From assembly GCF_000016165.1 (NCBI RefSeq), contig NC_009253.1, positions 3,359,484-3,423,483 on the forward strand: 64,000 nucleotides of DNA, in the 5' to 3' direction. The position numbers and the translations under genes are program-made. The DNA is from Desulforamulus reducens MI-1. GTDB lineage: Bacteria; Bacillota; Desulfotomaculia; Desulfotomaculales; Desulfotomaculaceae. The notes beneath the pieces were generated by a model. The model was not told the DNA's origin. It was given only the letters and a program-made list of their open reading frames with translations, and did not search any database. How positions within the stretch are numbered: position 1 is the stretch's first letter; every line of letters begins with the position of its first letter. This document shows positions 44,694 through 54,291 of this stretch, one piece after another.

Positions 44694-46331
44694 TTACTTC
44701 CCCCGAGATTCTGCTATTTCATCCAAAATATTAATGTAATCGTCTACTACATTTCTCCATGTCCGTTTACCAACCACTTCTTCAAAAAATTTACGCTGTC
44801 GTTTATAAAGCTCTCCCTTGTTCTCTAATGCCCACTCTATCCGATCTGCTATATCTCTGTAATCATAAGGATTAAAGAGCATATCAGAATTGAGTTCTGG
44901 ATCAACCATAACTTCTTCTGTCACAGGAATACGTGCCATCACCACCGGTGTCCCAACCGAAATAGCTTCCGCGAAAGTAAAAGGGCACCCTCCCTCAGAA
45001 AGGCTAGGGTTAACAGCCAGATCTGCCAGTCGATAACAAGCTGCGAGCTCTTGAGCTGTTAAACCATGTAGACATAGTACATCGTTTTCCAGGTTGTTTT
45101 CGTTAATAAAACTAATAATTTCGGGTGTAGTTTTCGGATTACCTGTTAGGACTAATTTTAGTCCAATATATCGGCGTTTTAAAAGATGATTATATGCCCG
45201 CAGTAAACTAATAACATTCTTGTTCGGACGAAACTGACTGGCATAGAAGATAAAACGTACATTACCACTGCCAAAAATTTTTGCATTAGGGTGATTAACT
45301 ACCTTGCTTAACGCTCCTCGGAACAAACTTTGGCATAATTGGTTCGTTACAGAATCATTGAAAGGACATCCTGAAGCAACGACGAGTTCGTCTAAACGGT
45401 TAGCACCGTGCGGTACAACATAAACGTTATTTGGATTCACACTGTAACGTTTAACAAGAGTATTCCACATAACATGCTTGCTGTAGGTTACAAAATACTC
45501 TCCGCCTCGTATCGCCTCCTCAACCTGCCTGAAATTCTCTAAAAACCGTTCGCCACCTACCCCTGCAAAACCAACTGGAAAATCACCTAACACAACGTCA
45601 GGCACGCACATTAACCGTGGTGCAGAAATCTCGTTAAAATGAGGCCAGAACGCAGTAGGGCAATACCAAGCTATAACATCCTGTCGCCGTTCAATCAATC
45701 TCCGTAAAATTGCTGATTCTGCCTCTTCCATATAGCGGTACAATCTAACCACCCGGGAATTCTGTTTGGGCTCCCTAAGGATTTGCTGTTGCCTCCGCCG
45801 ATAGGATTGAACCTTTGAGTTTTTTAACATTATTTGACCAACCTTTTTTCCAAAAGAAAAGATCTTAGAAACGACTAGTATTATGCCACGAAATATTCCG
45901 AACATTAATAGAAACGGTAAAAAAATTATCCCCAATAGAATACCTAAGGTTAGACTTCTCATTCCAACTAACTTTTTTTCAATTAATAAAGATAAGTTAT
46001 CTAAGAAAACGTGCAAACGCTTTAATAATGCCCTAAATTTACCCCGGCTTATACGTCTTTGTTTTATTTTAAGGTAACCCTCATAAGCCCTTAGTAGTAA
46101 AGGCTTACTGCGTGGTGAAATAGTTTCAAAGGTTTCTGGATCAACATCGGCCTCAGAGCACAGTTGTTGCAAACTCTGCCGTGTCCAGCTCGGACAGGCC
46201 ACAACAAAACACACATTGTCCCGTTCCTGAGCCCCTTTTAAAAATTCCGCCAGATGACGACCAAGGCCTTCTGCACGCAGATCAACCGACGGCGGATAGG
46301 CAAGATATATACCATATTTTTTTACAGACAT
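44694..46331 (-). CDS. GT4-family glycosyltransferase with internal membrane hairpin
   Basis: 545 residues. The C-terminal half has a GT4 domain (FIFYASQFRPNKNVISLLRA and NPSLSEGGCPFTFAEAISVG). The N-terminal half starts like a GT-B domain (YGIYLAYPPSVDLRAEGLGR), but residues about 120-160 form two adjacent hydrophobic stretches (LGILLGIIFLPFLLMFGIF and IILVVSKIF) flanked by basic residues. This membrane-inserting hairpin is unusual for GT4 enzymes. ATG at 46331 with GGAGGCGG upstream; overlaps the preceding gene by 10 bp. It probably acts on lipid-linked oligosaccharide at the inner face. Confidence 0.88.
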   Translation of the reverse strand: MSVKKYGIYLAYPPSVDLRAEGLGRHLAEFLKGAQERDNVCFVVACPSWTRQSLQQLCSEADVDPETFETISPRSKPLLLRAYEGYLKIKQRRISRGKFRALLKRLHVFLDNLSLLIEKKLVGMRSLTLGILLGIIFLPFLLMFGIFRGIILVVSKIFSFGKKVGQIMLKNSKVQSYRRRQQQILREPKQNSRVVRLYRYMEEAESAILRRLIERRQDVIAWYCPTAFWPHFNEISAPRLMCVPDVVLGDFPVGFAGVGGERFLENFRQVEEAIRGGEYFVTYSKHVMWNTLVKRYSVNPNNVYVVPHGANRLDELVVASGCPFNDSVTNQLCQSLFRGALSKVVNHPNAKIFGSGNVRFIFYASQFRPNKNVISLLRAYNHLLKRRYIGLKLVLTGNPKTTPEIISFINENNLENDVLCLHGLTAQELAACYRLADLAVNPSLSEGGCPFTFAEAISVGTPVVMARIPVTEEVMVDPELNSDMLFNPYDYRDIADRIEWALENKGELYKRQRKFFEEVVGKRTWRNVVDDYINILDEIAESRGK

Positions 46332-48619
46332 GCTCGTACCGCCTCCCAGTAAGCCCCTGCTACATTTTCTAGAGATTGCATGGCTAATTTTTCAGTTGTG
46401 GGCAACAGGTTCCTCCGGCTTTGAGCTTCTCTTTCCATATATTTGAGTTGCCGTGCCATATCCTCTGGATTGTACGGATCCATCCATCTTAAATTTAAAT
46501 CAAACTGCGTATCGATCTCGCGCATGGCAGGATAGTCGCTCGAGAGTGCAGGTACCCCTAGGGCTGCAGCTTCTATTACACTAAAAGTACCAGTATCTAT
46601 TAAGGCAGGATGCCATAAAAATGCCGCTAATGAAAGTTGAGATCGGTAGACCTGTTCGGGCAGTTCGCCCAAAACTTTTACATTATTGCGTAACTCCTTA
46701 CTCCCCATAAGCATTTTCTTTAGGGGTTTAAGATGATCCTCTTTACTTTTCAAAATATTTTCAGTGTTAACACCGCTAATACAGCACTCAAGTCTTCCGC
46801 CGTACTCTTCATAATAGATAAGCAAAGCCTTAAACGCGTTTACGTGATTCTTATGTGGTGCCAGATTTGTGGTCCACAAGAAGTATCTTGGATTACCAGT
46901 GGGTTTACTAATAGCATCGTTCAGCCAATAATGGGGCGCCAGCATGGGTACTTTAACTATTTTTCGTTCTGGTATTCCGGCAAATTGAACTGCATCCCCG
47001 CGGGTAAATTCTGTAGTAACCATTACCCGCTCTGCTACGTGTGCACTTGCAATAAATTTTGCGTTGATATCAGTAGATAGGACCTGAATATAACGCTGTA
47101 GATAATCATATACTACTAACACATAGGGGCGTAGTGGTAATAACGGATGTTCCAATCGATCCGATACTACGACCCATAAATCGCAATCCAGGAACTGGTT
47201 TATGCCGTCATCCGGAATTTGATATGATGCTGACTCCATTGGTAGGTAATCTAAACCGGCATATACCATAGCCCGATATGCTTCCTTGCTATCAACGACA
47301 CGCCACCAAAAAGGACGTCGCTTAATGTTTGTTGGCAAATCATTAAATTCCTCGTCAGGGTAAAGTGAGGGGTTATCTAGGTGAGCTAAAATAACCTCTG
47401 CAGGCTCACTTGCTTGTCGACTTCCTAAATCTATAGCCTGTGCTAATAGCTTTGCAGCTCGCAGTGACCCACCCCGATAGCCTACAGGGATGAATACTAC
47501 GATACGGTATTGTCTCCTATCAGGTGTTAACAGCCTCTTTCTACTCCGCTCTAAGCCTTCTAGTATTCTGCTAAATCCTTCCTGCCAGGCACCCTCGCAG
47601 TTCTCAGGCCTCATCGGTTCTAGGAGACAAGTCTGGCTGTTTCGAATTTCCTCAATAAGAGACCAATCATCGTTTAAAATTTTCTTAATTTTTCGTCGGG
47701 CTTCTGCAATTGTCTTACAGCGGCCAGGTAGATTCTTACCGCCTAATCGATCTAGCATACCCCCGGCCATAAAAACAAGAGGCATACCCGCCCTGATAGC
47801 CTCAAAAGGATGGTAGTGAATATGGTTTGGTTCCGTACTATGGTAAAACATCACACGCATTTGACGCATTCTTTCTTCATGCATATCAATAGGCAAAAAA
47901 CCAGATACGTTGGGGTCATTTGTTCGTATGGGCTGAGCTCCACCAATTGAGTACGGAAAACCTTTAAACTCCCTCAAAAAATCTACATATATTTTTCTAT
48001 AGTAAGGATTGCATCCAATATCTGGACATATAAACAATACTTTTCTGTCGTTTCCCTGCCAGTTATCATTAATGGATGCATTATGTAATCCTAACGGCAA
48101 ATATACGTTTTGTGTTCCTATATATTCATGCTCGTTACAATGAAGGTGTCTGTATGCCTCTGCAAACCAAAAACGATCTCCAAGAGCTTTAATGTAAGCA
48201 CGTCCCTTGTAGGGCGTTATCATATCAAGCAAACTTGAATAACTAGTTTCTTTAGGCATTCCATATGCCCGTAAAAGCACCGATCCACGGAAGTGCTTAA
48301 CAATCCCACAAACAACTTCAGGGTTCCACAAAATAAAGAAAATAATATCAAAATATTTATTAGCAATTTCCCACGCCTCTGGTCCAGGATCAGAATACCA
48401 GTCTGCATTGTTTAGGACTGTTAGGTCTTCCTTTGGAATAGTTAAATTTTCATCTTCCGAGTAATCAATTGATGCACTACGAAAGTTTGGGTCTTTTGGG
48501 AAAATTTTGGGGAGAAAAATCTCATTAATACCAATTTTCTTAAGCATTTGTACTTCAAATTTTCTCGCAGAAGTGTGATTAAGTAACCACATTACTCGTA
48601 TTTTTTTTTCTCCAATCAT
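46322..48619 (-). CDS. large glycosyltransferase with two GT-B modules
   Basis: About 765 residues. Residues 1-360 form a GT-B-like module with a C-terminal part resembling CgeB/GT4-like proteins (YHPFEAIRAGMPLVFMAGG). Residues 375-765 are a second, complete GT4 module (YFLWTTNLAPHKNHVNAFKA and GTFSVIEAAALGVPALSS). I chose the ATG at 48619 because GGAG precedes it by 8 nt; a longer ATG at 48637 has a weak site and overlaps the ATPase gene. It follows the ABC ATPase by 1-2 bp. It may add two sugars of the repeat unit. Confidence 0.88.
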   Translation of the reverse strand: MIGEKKIRVMWLLNHTSARKFEVQMLKKIGINEIFLPKIFPKDPNFRSASIDYSEDENLTIPKEDLTVLNNADWYSDPGPEAWEIANKYFDIIFFILWNPEVVCGIVKHFRGSVLLRAYGMPKETSYSSLLDMITPYKGRAYIKALGDRFWFAEAYRHLHCNEHEYIGTQNVYLPLGLHNASINDNWQGNDRKVLFICPDIGCNPYYRKIYVDFLREFKGFPYSIGGAQPIRTNDPNVSGFLPIDMHEERMRQMRVMFYHSTEPNHIHYHPFEAIRAGMPLVFMAGGMLDRLGGKNLPGRCKTIAEARRKIKKILNDDWSLIEEIRNSQTCLLEPMRPENCEGAWQEGFSRILEGLERSRKRLLTPDRRQYRIVVFIPVGYRGGSLRAAKLLAQAIDLGSRQASEPAEVILAHLDNPSLYPDEEFNDLPTNIKRRPFWWRVVDSKEAYRAMVYAGLDYLPMESASYQIPDDGINQFLDCDLWVVVSDRLEHPLLPLRPYVLVVYDYLQRYIQVLSTDINAKFIASAHVAERVMVTTEFTRGDAVQFAGIPERKIVKVPMLAPHYWLNDAISKPTGNPRYFLWTTNLAPHKNHVNAFKALLIYYEEYGGRLECCISGVNTENILKSKEDHLKPLKKMLMGSKELRNNVKVLGELPEQVYRSQLSLAAFLWHPALIDTGTFSVIEAAALGVPALSSDYPAMREIDTQFDLNLRWMDPYNPEDMARQLKYMEREAQSRRNLLPTTEKLAMQSLENVAGAYWEAVRACL

Positions 48620-48620
48620 C

Positions 48621-49376
48621 TTAAGCTCCAATCCCATTAACTCTTTTATACGTTTTCACTGCTTCAGTTATCTCACCATCAAAAACAATTTCTCCTCGGT
48701 GGAATACTACTCCTCGCTGACAAATAGTTTGCAACGCACTAAAGTCATGGGAGGCTAAAACCAAGATTTTAGCTTGTTCCACTAAATCTAAAATTCTTTT
48801 TTTAGCTTTGACCATAAATCTGGCGTCCCCCGCACCGATTACTTCATCAATTAACATGATATCCCCGCCCACAGCGGTAGAGATAGCAAAGGCCAGTCGA
48901 ACTTGCATACCCGCAGAGTAGGTTTTGATTGGATAATCAATGAACTCCCCCAGATCAGCAAAAGCTACTACTTCTTCTTCGATCTCCCGAAGTAACCGGG
49001 GTGATAAACCAAGTAAAAGACCTCGATAAAAAATGTTTTCTCTTCCCGTTGCATCTGGTTCAAAACCAAGGCTCAAATCAAAAAGAGAGCGTACATTACC
49101 CTTGATAATGCGTCGGCCGCTGGATATAGGATAAAGGTCGGCAGCCATTTTGAGAAAGGTACTTTTTCCAGCACCATTGTGTCCAAGCAGCCCTACTCGC
49201 TCTCCTGCACGGACTTCCAGATTAATATTCTTAAGGGCATGGACATCTTGTACTGCATTCTTTTTTTTATTTCCCGTTAAAATATTCCCTAAAAGGGTCT
49301 TAAGAGAACGTTCTTTAAAAGCAACGGATGAGTAGTGAAGGTTAACATTTTCAAGCAAGATATATGGCGATGTCAT
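48621..49376 (-). CDS. wzt: polysaccharide ABC exporter ATPase (Wzt/KpsT/TagH type)
   Basis: 251 residues. Walker A is LLGHNGAGKSTFLK, the signature is KTYSAGMQVRLAFAI (the YSxGMxxRL form specific to polysaccharide exporters) and Walker B is DIMLIDEVIGAGD, with the switch His in LVLASHD. There is no C-terminal carbohydrate-binding domain, so export should not depend on chain-end recognition. The ATG at 49376 overlaps the permease stop codon (ATGA); an earlier in-frame start lacks a site. Confidence 0.95.
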   Translation of the reverse strand: MTSPYILLENVNLHYSSVAFKERSLKTLLGNILTGNKKKNAVQDVHALKNINLEVRAGERVGLLGHNGAGKSTFLKMAADLYPISSGRRIIKGNVRSLFDLSLGFEPDATGRENIFYRGLLLGLSPRLLREIEEEVVAFADLGEFIDYPIKTYSAGMQVRLAFAISTAVGGDIMLIDEVIGAGDARFMVKAKKRILDLVEQAKILVLASHDFSALQTICQRGVVFHRGEIVFDGEITEAVKTYKRVNGIGA

Positions 49377-50155
49377 AGGTAAAAGATCACCCTTTCCTCT
49401 GCACGTCTTCCTACAATCCAAGCAAGAAAGCTAAAAACTAACATTGTACCCAAGCAGTATGCATAGTTTTCAAATGTAGGCCATTTCCCATGCAGAAGTG
49501 GTGCACGAACAAGCTCCAAGAGGTGGTAGATCGGGTTATAATCAATCAGCGCATGCAAATCTCCATTGCGAAATATTTTATCTTCAAAGTATATTGGTGA
49601 CACAAACCACATAGCCTGAAAAATTAAACCCAGGGCATGTGGTAGATCACGGAAGCGTACTGCTATGTATGCTAAAGCCGTAGCTAGGGGCCACACAATA
49701 AGCGCAACAATTGGATAAATAGATAAAGCGGCTAACCATGTCCAGCCAAAATTTTTTGGCATTACTACTAATACCCAAAGTACCAGACTAATGCTGGAAA
49801 GCATCAATACCATCAAATTAGTTAAAGTAGTGCGAAGTGTGTAGATTGCTAGTGGATGTCTGCACTGCTTAATATAGGCATCTGCTTGAACAAAAGAAAG
49901 AGCTCCTCCAATGGCAGTGGCAATTACAAAATCCCAAAGCACCATGCCTGAGAGAATATAAGGAGCATATTCACGTATCTCTGTATGAAAAATTTTACTA
50001 AACACTATGGATAGCAATGCTGTCATACCAAGAGGCTGAATTATTGACCAGAGGATCCCAAAAAAGGATCGGCGCCATCTGGAACGTAAGTCAGATAATG
50101 CAAGATGAGTAAAAAAGTATCTTGCTGCCCAGACTCGCTGGAAATAATTACTCAC
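49373..50155 (-). CDS. wzm: polysaccharide ABC exporter permease (Wzm/KpsM/TagG type)
   Basis: 260 residues, six transmembrane segments of the ABC2 type. The N-terminal WAARYFFTHLALSDLRSRWR and the RRSFFGILWSIIQPL box are typical of Wzm/TagG. It exports undecaprenyl-linked polymer with the ATPase. GTG start with GGAGATGG upstream. An IS1380 element ends only 32 bp before the start codon, so the native promoter or read-through has been separated from this gene. Confidence 0.95.
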   Translation of the reverse strand: MSNYFQRVWAARYFFTHLALSDLRSRWRRSFFGILWSIIQPLGMTALLSIVFSKIFHTEIREYAPYILSGMVLWDFVIATAIGGALSFVQADAYIKQCRHPLAIYTLRTTLTNLMVLMLSSISLVLWVLVVMPKNFGWTWLAALSIYPIVALIVWPLATALAYIAVRFRDLPHALGLIFQAMWFVSPIYFEDKIFRNGDLHALIDYNPIYHLLELVRAPLLHGKWPTFENYAYCLGTMLVFSFLAWIVGRRAEERVIFYL

Positions 50156-50180
50156 TAGACCATCTCCATTGTCTTTTACA

Positions 50181-50187
50181 ATTCATC
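50181..50187. repeat. target-site duplication (AATTCAT), permease side of IS1380
   Basis: AATTCAT directly abuts the element's inverted repeat here and at 51882-51888. Confidence 0.75.
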
Positions 50188-51881
50188 CTGAATCCGTAAA
50201 GTAATTTTCTGCCTCACCCCATAATTTATAGGGAAATGAAGGAATATGTAGAAATATACATCTAATCGATATTTCTAATCTTCACCTCAGGGGTGCAACA
50301 TGAAAAAGATAAGAAACAAGAAAATCAAAACCAAAAACAGAGACGATGATAGGCTCACTATCTTTGAAATTGAACAAGGTGACGAAGAGCTAACCACCCA
50401 TTCGGGCTTAGCTCTTATCGGAGCCTTACTGACTAATACCAAGATAAAAACACGACTGAACAATACAATGTCTGCTGAACAAAAGAAACCCCATATTTCT
50501 AATGGAAGTGTTGGTATTGCCTACATTGGCTTGTTATGCCAAGGCAAGAGTGATTTTGACCACATTGAACCCTTTCGAGAAGATAATTTCTTTGCAATCT
50601 CGTTAAACATCAAAGAGACACCGTCAAGCCCAACCCTTCGCCAACGATTAGATATGGTTGCTAAAGATAAGCAATGGAATAATATCCTGTTGGAAGAATC
50701 TGCGGGGCTAATCAAAAAAACAAATGCACCACTAACCCCAGCGTACCTGTGTCGAGAAAATAGAGCTTATCTTCCACTAGATATTGATGTGTCTCCCTTT
50801 GATAACTCCAACACCAAAAAAGAAGGGGTCTCCCGCACCTACAAAGGCACCGATGGTTACGCTCCCATCTTTGCATATCTAGCAAAGGAAGGTTATTGCG
50901 TAAATACTGAGCTACGCCAAGGGAGTGAACATTGCCAAAAGAACACCTCAGAATTCGTTGCTGAAAGCATTCGCTATGCCCGAAAAATTACCCAGTTGCC
51001 TTTGCTTTTAAGGATGGACTCAGGCAATGACAGCGCTAGTAATATTGAAATTTGCTTAAATGATGATACTAAGGCTGATTTCATTATTAAGCGAAACCTT
51101 CGCAAAGAAACCCCTGAAGGGTGGCTACTATTGGCAAAGAACAATAAAGATATTTACTGCCAGGAACGTGAAGGTAAAAAAGTCTACTATGGTTCCATGA
51201 TGAAATACAAAAAGGAGCTGAAAAGAGAAATCAGGGTAGTTTACAAAATTACCGAAAGAACCTTTGGTAAAGATGGCCAGATATTTCTCGTACCCCAGGT
51301 GGAGGCAGAAACCTATTGGACCTCATTGCCAGACCCTCCACATGTAATCGAAAGACTATACCACGAACATGGCACCAGTGAGCAGTTTCACAGCGAACTT
51401 AAGACAGACCTGGATTTAGAAAGACTGCCCTCTGGCAAATTTGACACTAACAACCTAATACTACATTTTGGAGTAGTGGCCTACAATCTGTTGCGCATGA
51501 TAGGACAATCAACAACTAGAATGCAGCATGTGCCCTTGCGAAAGCAGGCAGAACGCCGTAGGATTAGGACGGTGATTCAGAACTTAATCAGGTTGGCATC
51601 ACTGTTAGTTTCACATGCAAGAAAGAAGAAATTACGATTTGGAAAGCACAGCCCCTGGTTTGAAACATTTAAACAAGCTTACTCTGTGTGTTTAGCAAGA
51701 TAGAAATATCCACAGAACGATAAAACTTTGCACTAAAAGGAGTGCTTAGATTTTTATTGCCAAATTTAAGCTCAATACTATTGAGAGATTCATTAAATGC
51801 TAGTGGCAATTCTTAAAATATAAATTTTTACATATTTTACTGAAAGATAAGGTTACAGAATAGGTAACTCACGGATTCAGG
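50188..51881 (+). mobile_element. complete IS1380-family insertion sequence
   Basis: 1694 bp. Terminal inverted repeats start CCTGAATCCGT at both ends (50188 onward, and the complement ending at 51881). The flanks carry an identical 7-bp direct repeat AATTCAT. One transposase gene occupies the interior. Size and the CCT ends suit IS1380. Intact ends and an intact gene suggest a recent, possibly active copy. Confidence 0.88.
50300..51703 (+). CDS. IS1380-family transposase
   Basis: 467 residues, the usual IS1380 length. DDE-type core with the segment YLPLDIDVSPFDNSNTKKEG, which carries the first catalytic Asp of the family, LLRMDSGNDS with the second, and a late YHEHGTSEQFHSELKTDLDL with the Glu. 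ATG with CAGGGG upstream. It runs opposite to the polysaccharide genes on both sides. No frameshifts seen. Confidence 0.95.
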   Translation: MKKIRNKKIKTKNRDDDRLTIFEIEQGDEELTTHSGLALIGALLTNTKIKTRLNNTMSAEQKKPHISNGSVGIAYIGLLCQGKSDFDHIEPFREDNFFAISLNIKETPSSPTLRQRLDMVAKDKQWNNILLEESAGLIKKTNAPLTPAYLCRENRAYLPLDIDVSPFDNSNTKKEGVSRTYKGTDGYAPIFAYLAKEGYCVNTELRQGSEHCQKNTSEFVAESIRYARKITQLPLLLRMDSGNDSASNIEICLNDDTKADFIIKRNLRKETPEGWLLLAKNNKDIYCQEREGKKVYYGSMMKYKKELKREIRVVYKITERTFGKDGQIFLVPQVEAETYWTSLPDPPHVIERLYHEHGTSEQFHSELKTDLDLERLPSGKFDTNNLILHFGVVAYNLLRMIGQSTTRMQHVPLRKQAERRRIRTVIQNLIRLASLLVSHARKKKLRFGKHSPWFETFKQAYSVCLAR

Positions 51882-51888
51882 AATTCAT
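51882..51888. repeat. target-site duplication (AATTCAT), aminotransferase side of IS1380
   Basis: Second copy of the 7-bp flank; matches 50181-50187 exactly. Confidence 0.75.
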
Positions 51889-51895
51889 GCTTGTT

Positions 51896-51922
51896 ATTAA
51901 AAACTGGTAATAGGTTTTACCA
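51896..51922 (-). terminator. terminator after the aminotransferase gene
   Basis: Stem TGGTAA / TTACCA with a 6-nt loop, then GTTTTTAAT on the minus strand. It is short, so read-through into the exporter genes before IS insertion is possible. Confidence 0.65.
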
Positions 51923-52018
51923 TCTTTGATTTTGAACCAGATGCACATATGCTTTTACAACATATTTTTCTGAATACATATAACTTTCATTAAGAACAAT
52001 TAACAACTAAATTAATCT

Positions 52019-53125
52019 TTAGGCAAAAAAATTCTTAATAGTGCTACAAATAAAATCTACTTGCTCTTTTTTTAATCCAGGCCAACTTGGCATGTTTATA
52101 CCCTTACTACCAAATTCCTCTGCTACTGGGAATATTTCAAACCTTTGATTGTACATTGGCATTGTATGCACCGGGTAAAAAAGTGGTCTTGTTTCAATAC
52201 CAGCATTCGCCATGTGTTCACGCAAAGGATCCCTTATTTCCTCATTCTCAACTAAAATAGAACACATCCAATAAGAGTGATAGACTTCCCCAATTTCATC
52301 ATGAAACTTAACTGGCGCTACGGATAAACTATCTTTATACCATTGAGCTAATTGTCGCTTTGCTTTTATGAAGTCATCAGCTTGCTCTAACTGAGCAAGC
52401 CCAATTGCAGCACATATATTAGTCATTCTATAATTAAAACCTATTACATCATGCCAATATTGGCGATACTCAGCAACACCTTGTCCCTTAAGATGAACCA
52501 ATTTATTGTGTAGAGACTTATGCTTGGTAACTACCATTCCCCCCTCACCCGTTGTAATGGTTTTATTACCAAAGAAACTAAAAGTCCCAATGTCACCAAA
52601 TGTACCAACATGCTGTCCTTTGTATAAAGAACCAAAGGCCTCCGCACAGTCTTCAACTATGAACAAATTATAGTCTTTAGCAATAGAGGTTAATCGATCC
52701 ATGTCACACGGATGACCATATAAATGAACTACCATTATGGCTTTAGTTTTGGGAGTAATTTTTCTTTTAACGTCATCCGGATCCATTTGCCAAGTTGTTT
52801 TAAGTGAATCCACAAAAACAGGGGTAGCCCCAGTATATGCTATTGCATTTACTGACGCTATGTAAGTAAAAGTTGGAACTATAACTTCATCTCCTGGCCC
52901 AATACCCAATGCTACTAAAGCTAAATGAAGCGCTACAGTACCATTAGATACTGTAGTCGCATATTTACTATTGATATAAAAAGAAAAGTTATTCTCAAAC
53001 TCTGCCACATATCTACCCTTAGAAGATATCCAGCTCGTCTCTAGACAATCCTGTACATATTTCATTTCGTTTCCAGTGAGGCTAGGCTGATAGACAGGTA
53101 TCTTAAGCTTATTAATTGTACTCAC
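52019..53125 (-). CDS. per: DegT/DnrJ/EryC1 aminotransferase, probable GDP-perosamine synthase
   Basis: 368 residues, PLP fold. It aminates a 4-keto sugar nucleotide. The N-terminus IPVYQPSLTGNEMKYV and TSWISSKG are very close in form to perosamine synthases (RfbE/Per). The PLP lysine lies in FFGNKTITTGEGG, a family version with Asn-Lys. Placed next to gmd, the substrate should be GDP-4-keto-6-deoxymannose. GTG start; the ribosome binding site (AAGAGG) is close to it. Alternatives such as dTDP-sugar aminotransferases are less likely, since no rml genes are present. Confidence 0.87.
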   Translation of the reverse strand: MSTINKLKIPVYQPSLTGNEMKYVQDCLETSWISSKGRYVAEFENNFSFYINSKYATTVSNGTVALHLALVALGIGPGDEVIVPTFTYIASVNAIAYTGATPVFVDSLKTTWQMDPDDVKRKITPKTKAIMVVHLYGHPCDMDRLTSIAKDYNLFIVEDCAEAFGSLYKGQHVGTFGDIGTFSFFGNKTITTGEGGMVVTKHKSLHNKLVHLKGQGVAEYRQYWHDVIGFNYRMTNICAAIGLAQLEQADDFIKAKRQLAQWYKDSLSVAPVKFHDEIGEVYHSYWMCSILVENEEIRDPLREHMANAGIETRPLFYPVHTMPMYNQRFEIFPVAEEFGSKGINMPSWPGLKKEQVDFICSTIKNFFA

Positions 53126-53151
53126 CTCTTACTTAATTAAAATTAAATAAA

Positions 53152-54237
53152 TTATTCATGTCCGTTCTTAATTTCAAATCCATTATTTTTACATAAAAGA
53201 TCCCGTTTAGCTATTCTCAAATCTTCTTCTACCATCATATTAGCCAGTTGGTTAATAGTAACTTCTGGATACCAGCCTAACTTTTCTCGTGCTTTAGTTG
53301 GGTCTCCTAATAAGAAATCTACTTCGGTTGGTCTAAAATATCTCGGGTCAACACAGACCAGCACATTACCAGTACCACTGTCTACTCCTATCTCATCTAC
53401 ACCTTGACCACGCCATTCAATTTGAATGCCAATTTGATTAAACGCCAGTTCAACAAAATCCCGTACAGAGTATGTTTCCCCAGTTGCTATAACAAAATCC
53501 TCGGGCTTATCTTGTTGAAGCATAAGCCACATAGCTTTTACATAATCTCCAGCAAAACCCCAGTCTCTTTTAGAATCCAAGTTTCCTAAATAAAGCTTCT
53601 TCTGTAAGCCCAATTTTATCCTGGCAACAGCACGGGTAATTTTTCTGGTTACAAATGTCTCTCCTCTAAGAGGTGATTCGTGATTAAATAGAATACCATT
53701 GCATGCAAAAATATTGTATGCCTCTCTGTAGTTTACAGTAATCCAATAGCCATATAGCTTTGCTGCTGCATATGGACTTCTTGGGTAAAAAGGAGTTGTC
53801 TCTTTTTGTGGAGTTTCCTGAACCTTTCCAAACAATTCGCTCGTTGATGCCTGATAATACTTTGTTTTCTTTGCCAATCCTAATATTCGAATAGCCTCTA
53901 AGAGTCTTAGTGTTCCTAGAGCATCAGAATTTGCAGTATACTCGGGAGATTCGAATGAAACTGCAACATGACTTTGTGCAGCAAGGTTATAAATTTCGTC
54001 AGGTTGCACCTCTTGAATAATTCTTATTAAGTTAGTAGCATCTGTTAAATCCCCATAATGAAGCTTTAATCTTACATCTTCTTCATGAATATCTTTAACT
54101 AAATGATCTATTCTTTCAGTATTAAACATTGATGCTCGACGCTTTATACCGTGCACTTCATAACCTTTCTGTAATAGAAACTCTGCCAAATATGCTCCAT
54201 CTTGTCCTGTAATACCTGTTATTAATGCTTTTTTCAC
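53152..54237 (-). CDS. gmd: GDP-mannose 4,6-dehydratase
   Basis: About 361 residues, SDR fold. It converts GDP-mannose to GDP-4-keto-6-deoxymannose. NAD(P) motif [15 protein letters not shown], catalytic Thr/Ser-Tyr-Lys in [14 protein letters not shown] and [10 protein letters not shown], and the Gmd-specific [20 protein letters not shown] chose the GTG at 54237, which follows AGGAAGGGGAAAAATA; the ATG at 54261 lacks a site. It lies between manC and the aminotransferase, exactly the perosamine route order. No fucose synthase (fcl) is present, which argues against GDP-fucose. Confidence 0.97.
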   Translation of the reverse strand: MKKALITGITGQDGAYLAEFLLQKGYEVHGIKRRASMFNTERIDHLVKDIHEEDVRLKLHYGDLTDATNLIRIIQEVQPDEIYNLAAQSHVAVSFESPEYTANSDALGTLRLLEAIRILGLAKKTKYYQASTSELFGKVQETPQKETTPFYPRSPYAAAKLYGYWITVNYREAYNIFACNGILFNHESPLRGETFVTRKITRAVARIKLGLQKKLYLGNLDSKRDWGFAGDYVKAMWLMLQQDKPEDFVIATGETYSVRDFVELAFNQIGIQIEWRGQGVDEIGVDSGTGNVLVCVDPRYFRPTEVDFLLGDPTKAREKLGWYPEVTINQLANMMVEEDLRIAKRDLLCKNNGFEIKNGHE

Positions 54238-54291
54238 TATTTTTCCCCTTCCTAAATACATTAATTGCTATAAAATATTTATATACAAATA

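Larger units (their letters stand above)
51704..52018. other. IS1380 tail and spacer after the aminotransferase gene
   Basis: Holds the non-coding 3' part of IS1380 to 51881, the target duplication, and a terminator (51896-51922). No gene seen. Confidence 0.75.

Noticed and set aside
50251-50277. TAGAAATAT / ATATTTCTA as the IS1380 inverted repeat
   Set aside because: It is a local palindrome inside the left end; the CCTGAATCCGT pair farther out is flanked by a perfect direct repeat and fits the element's size.
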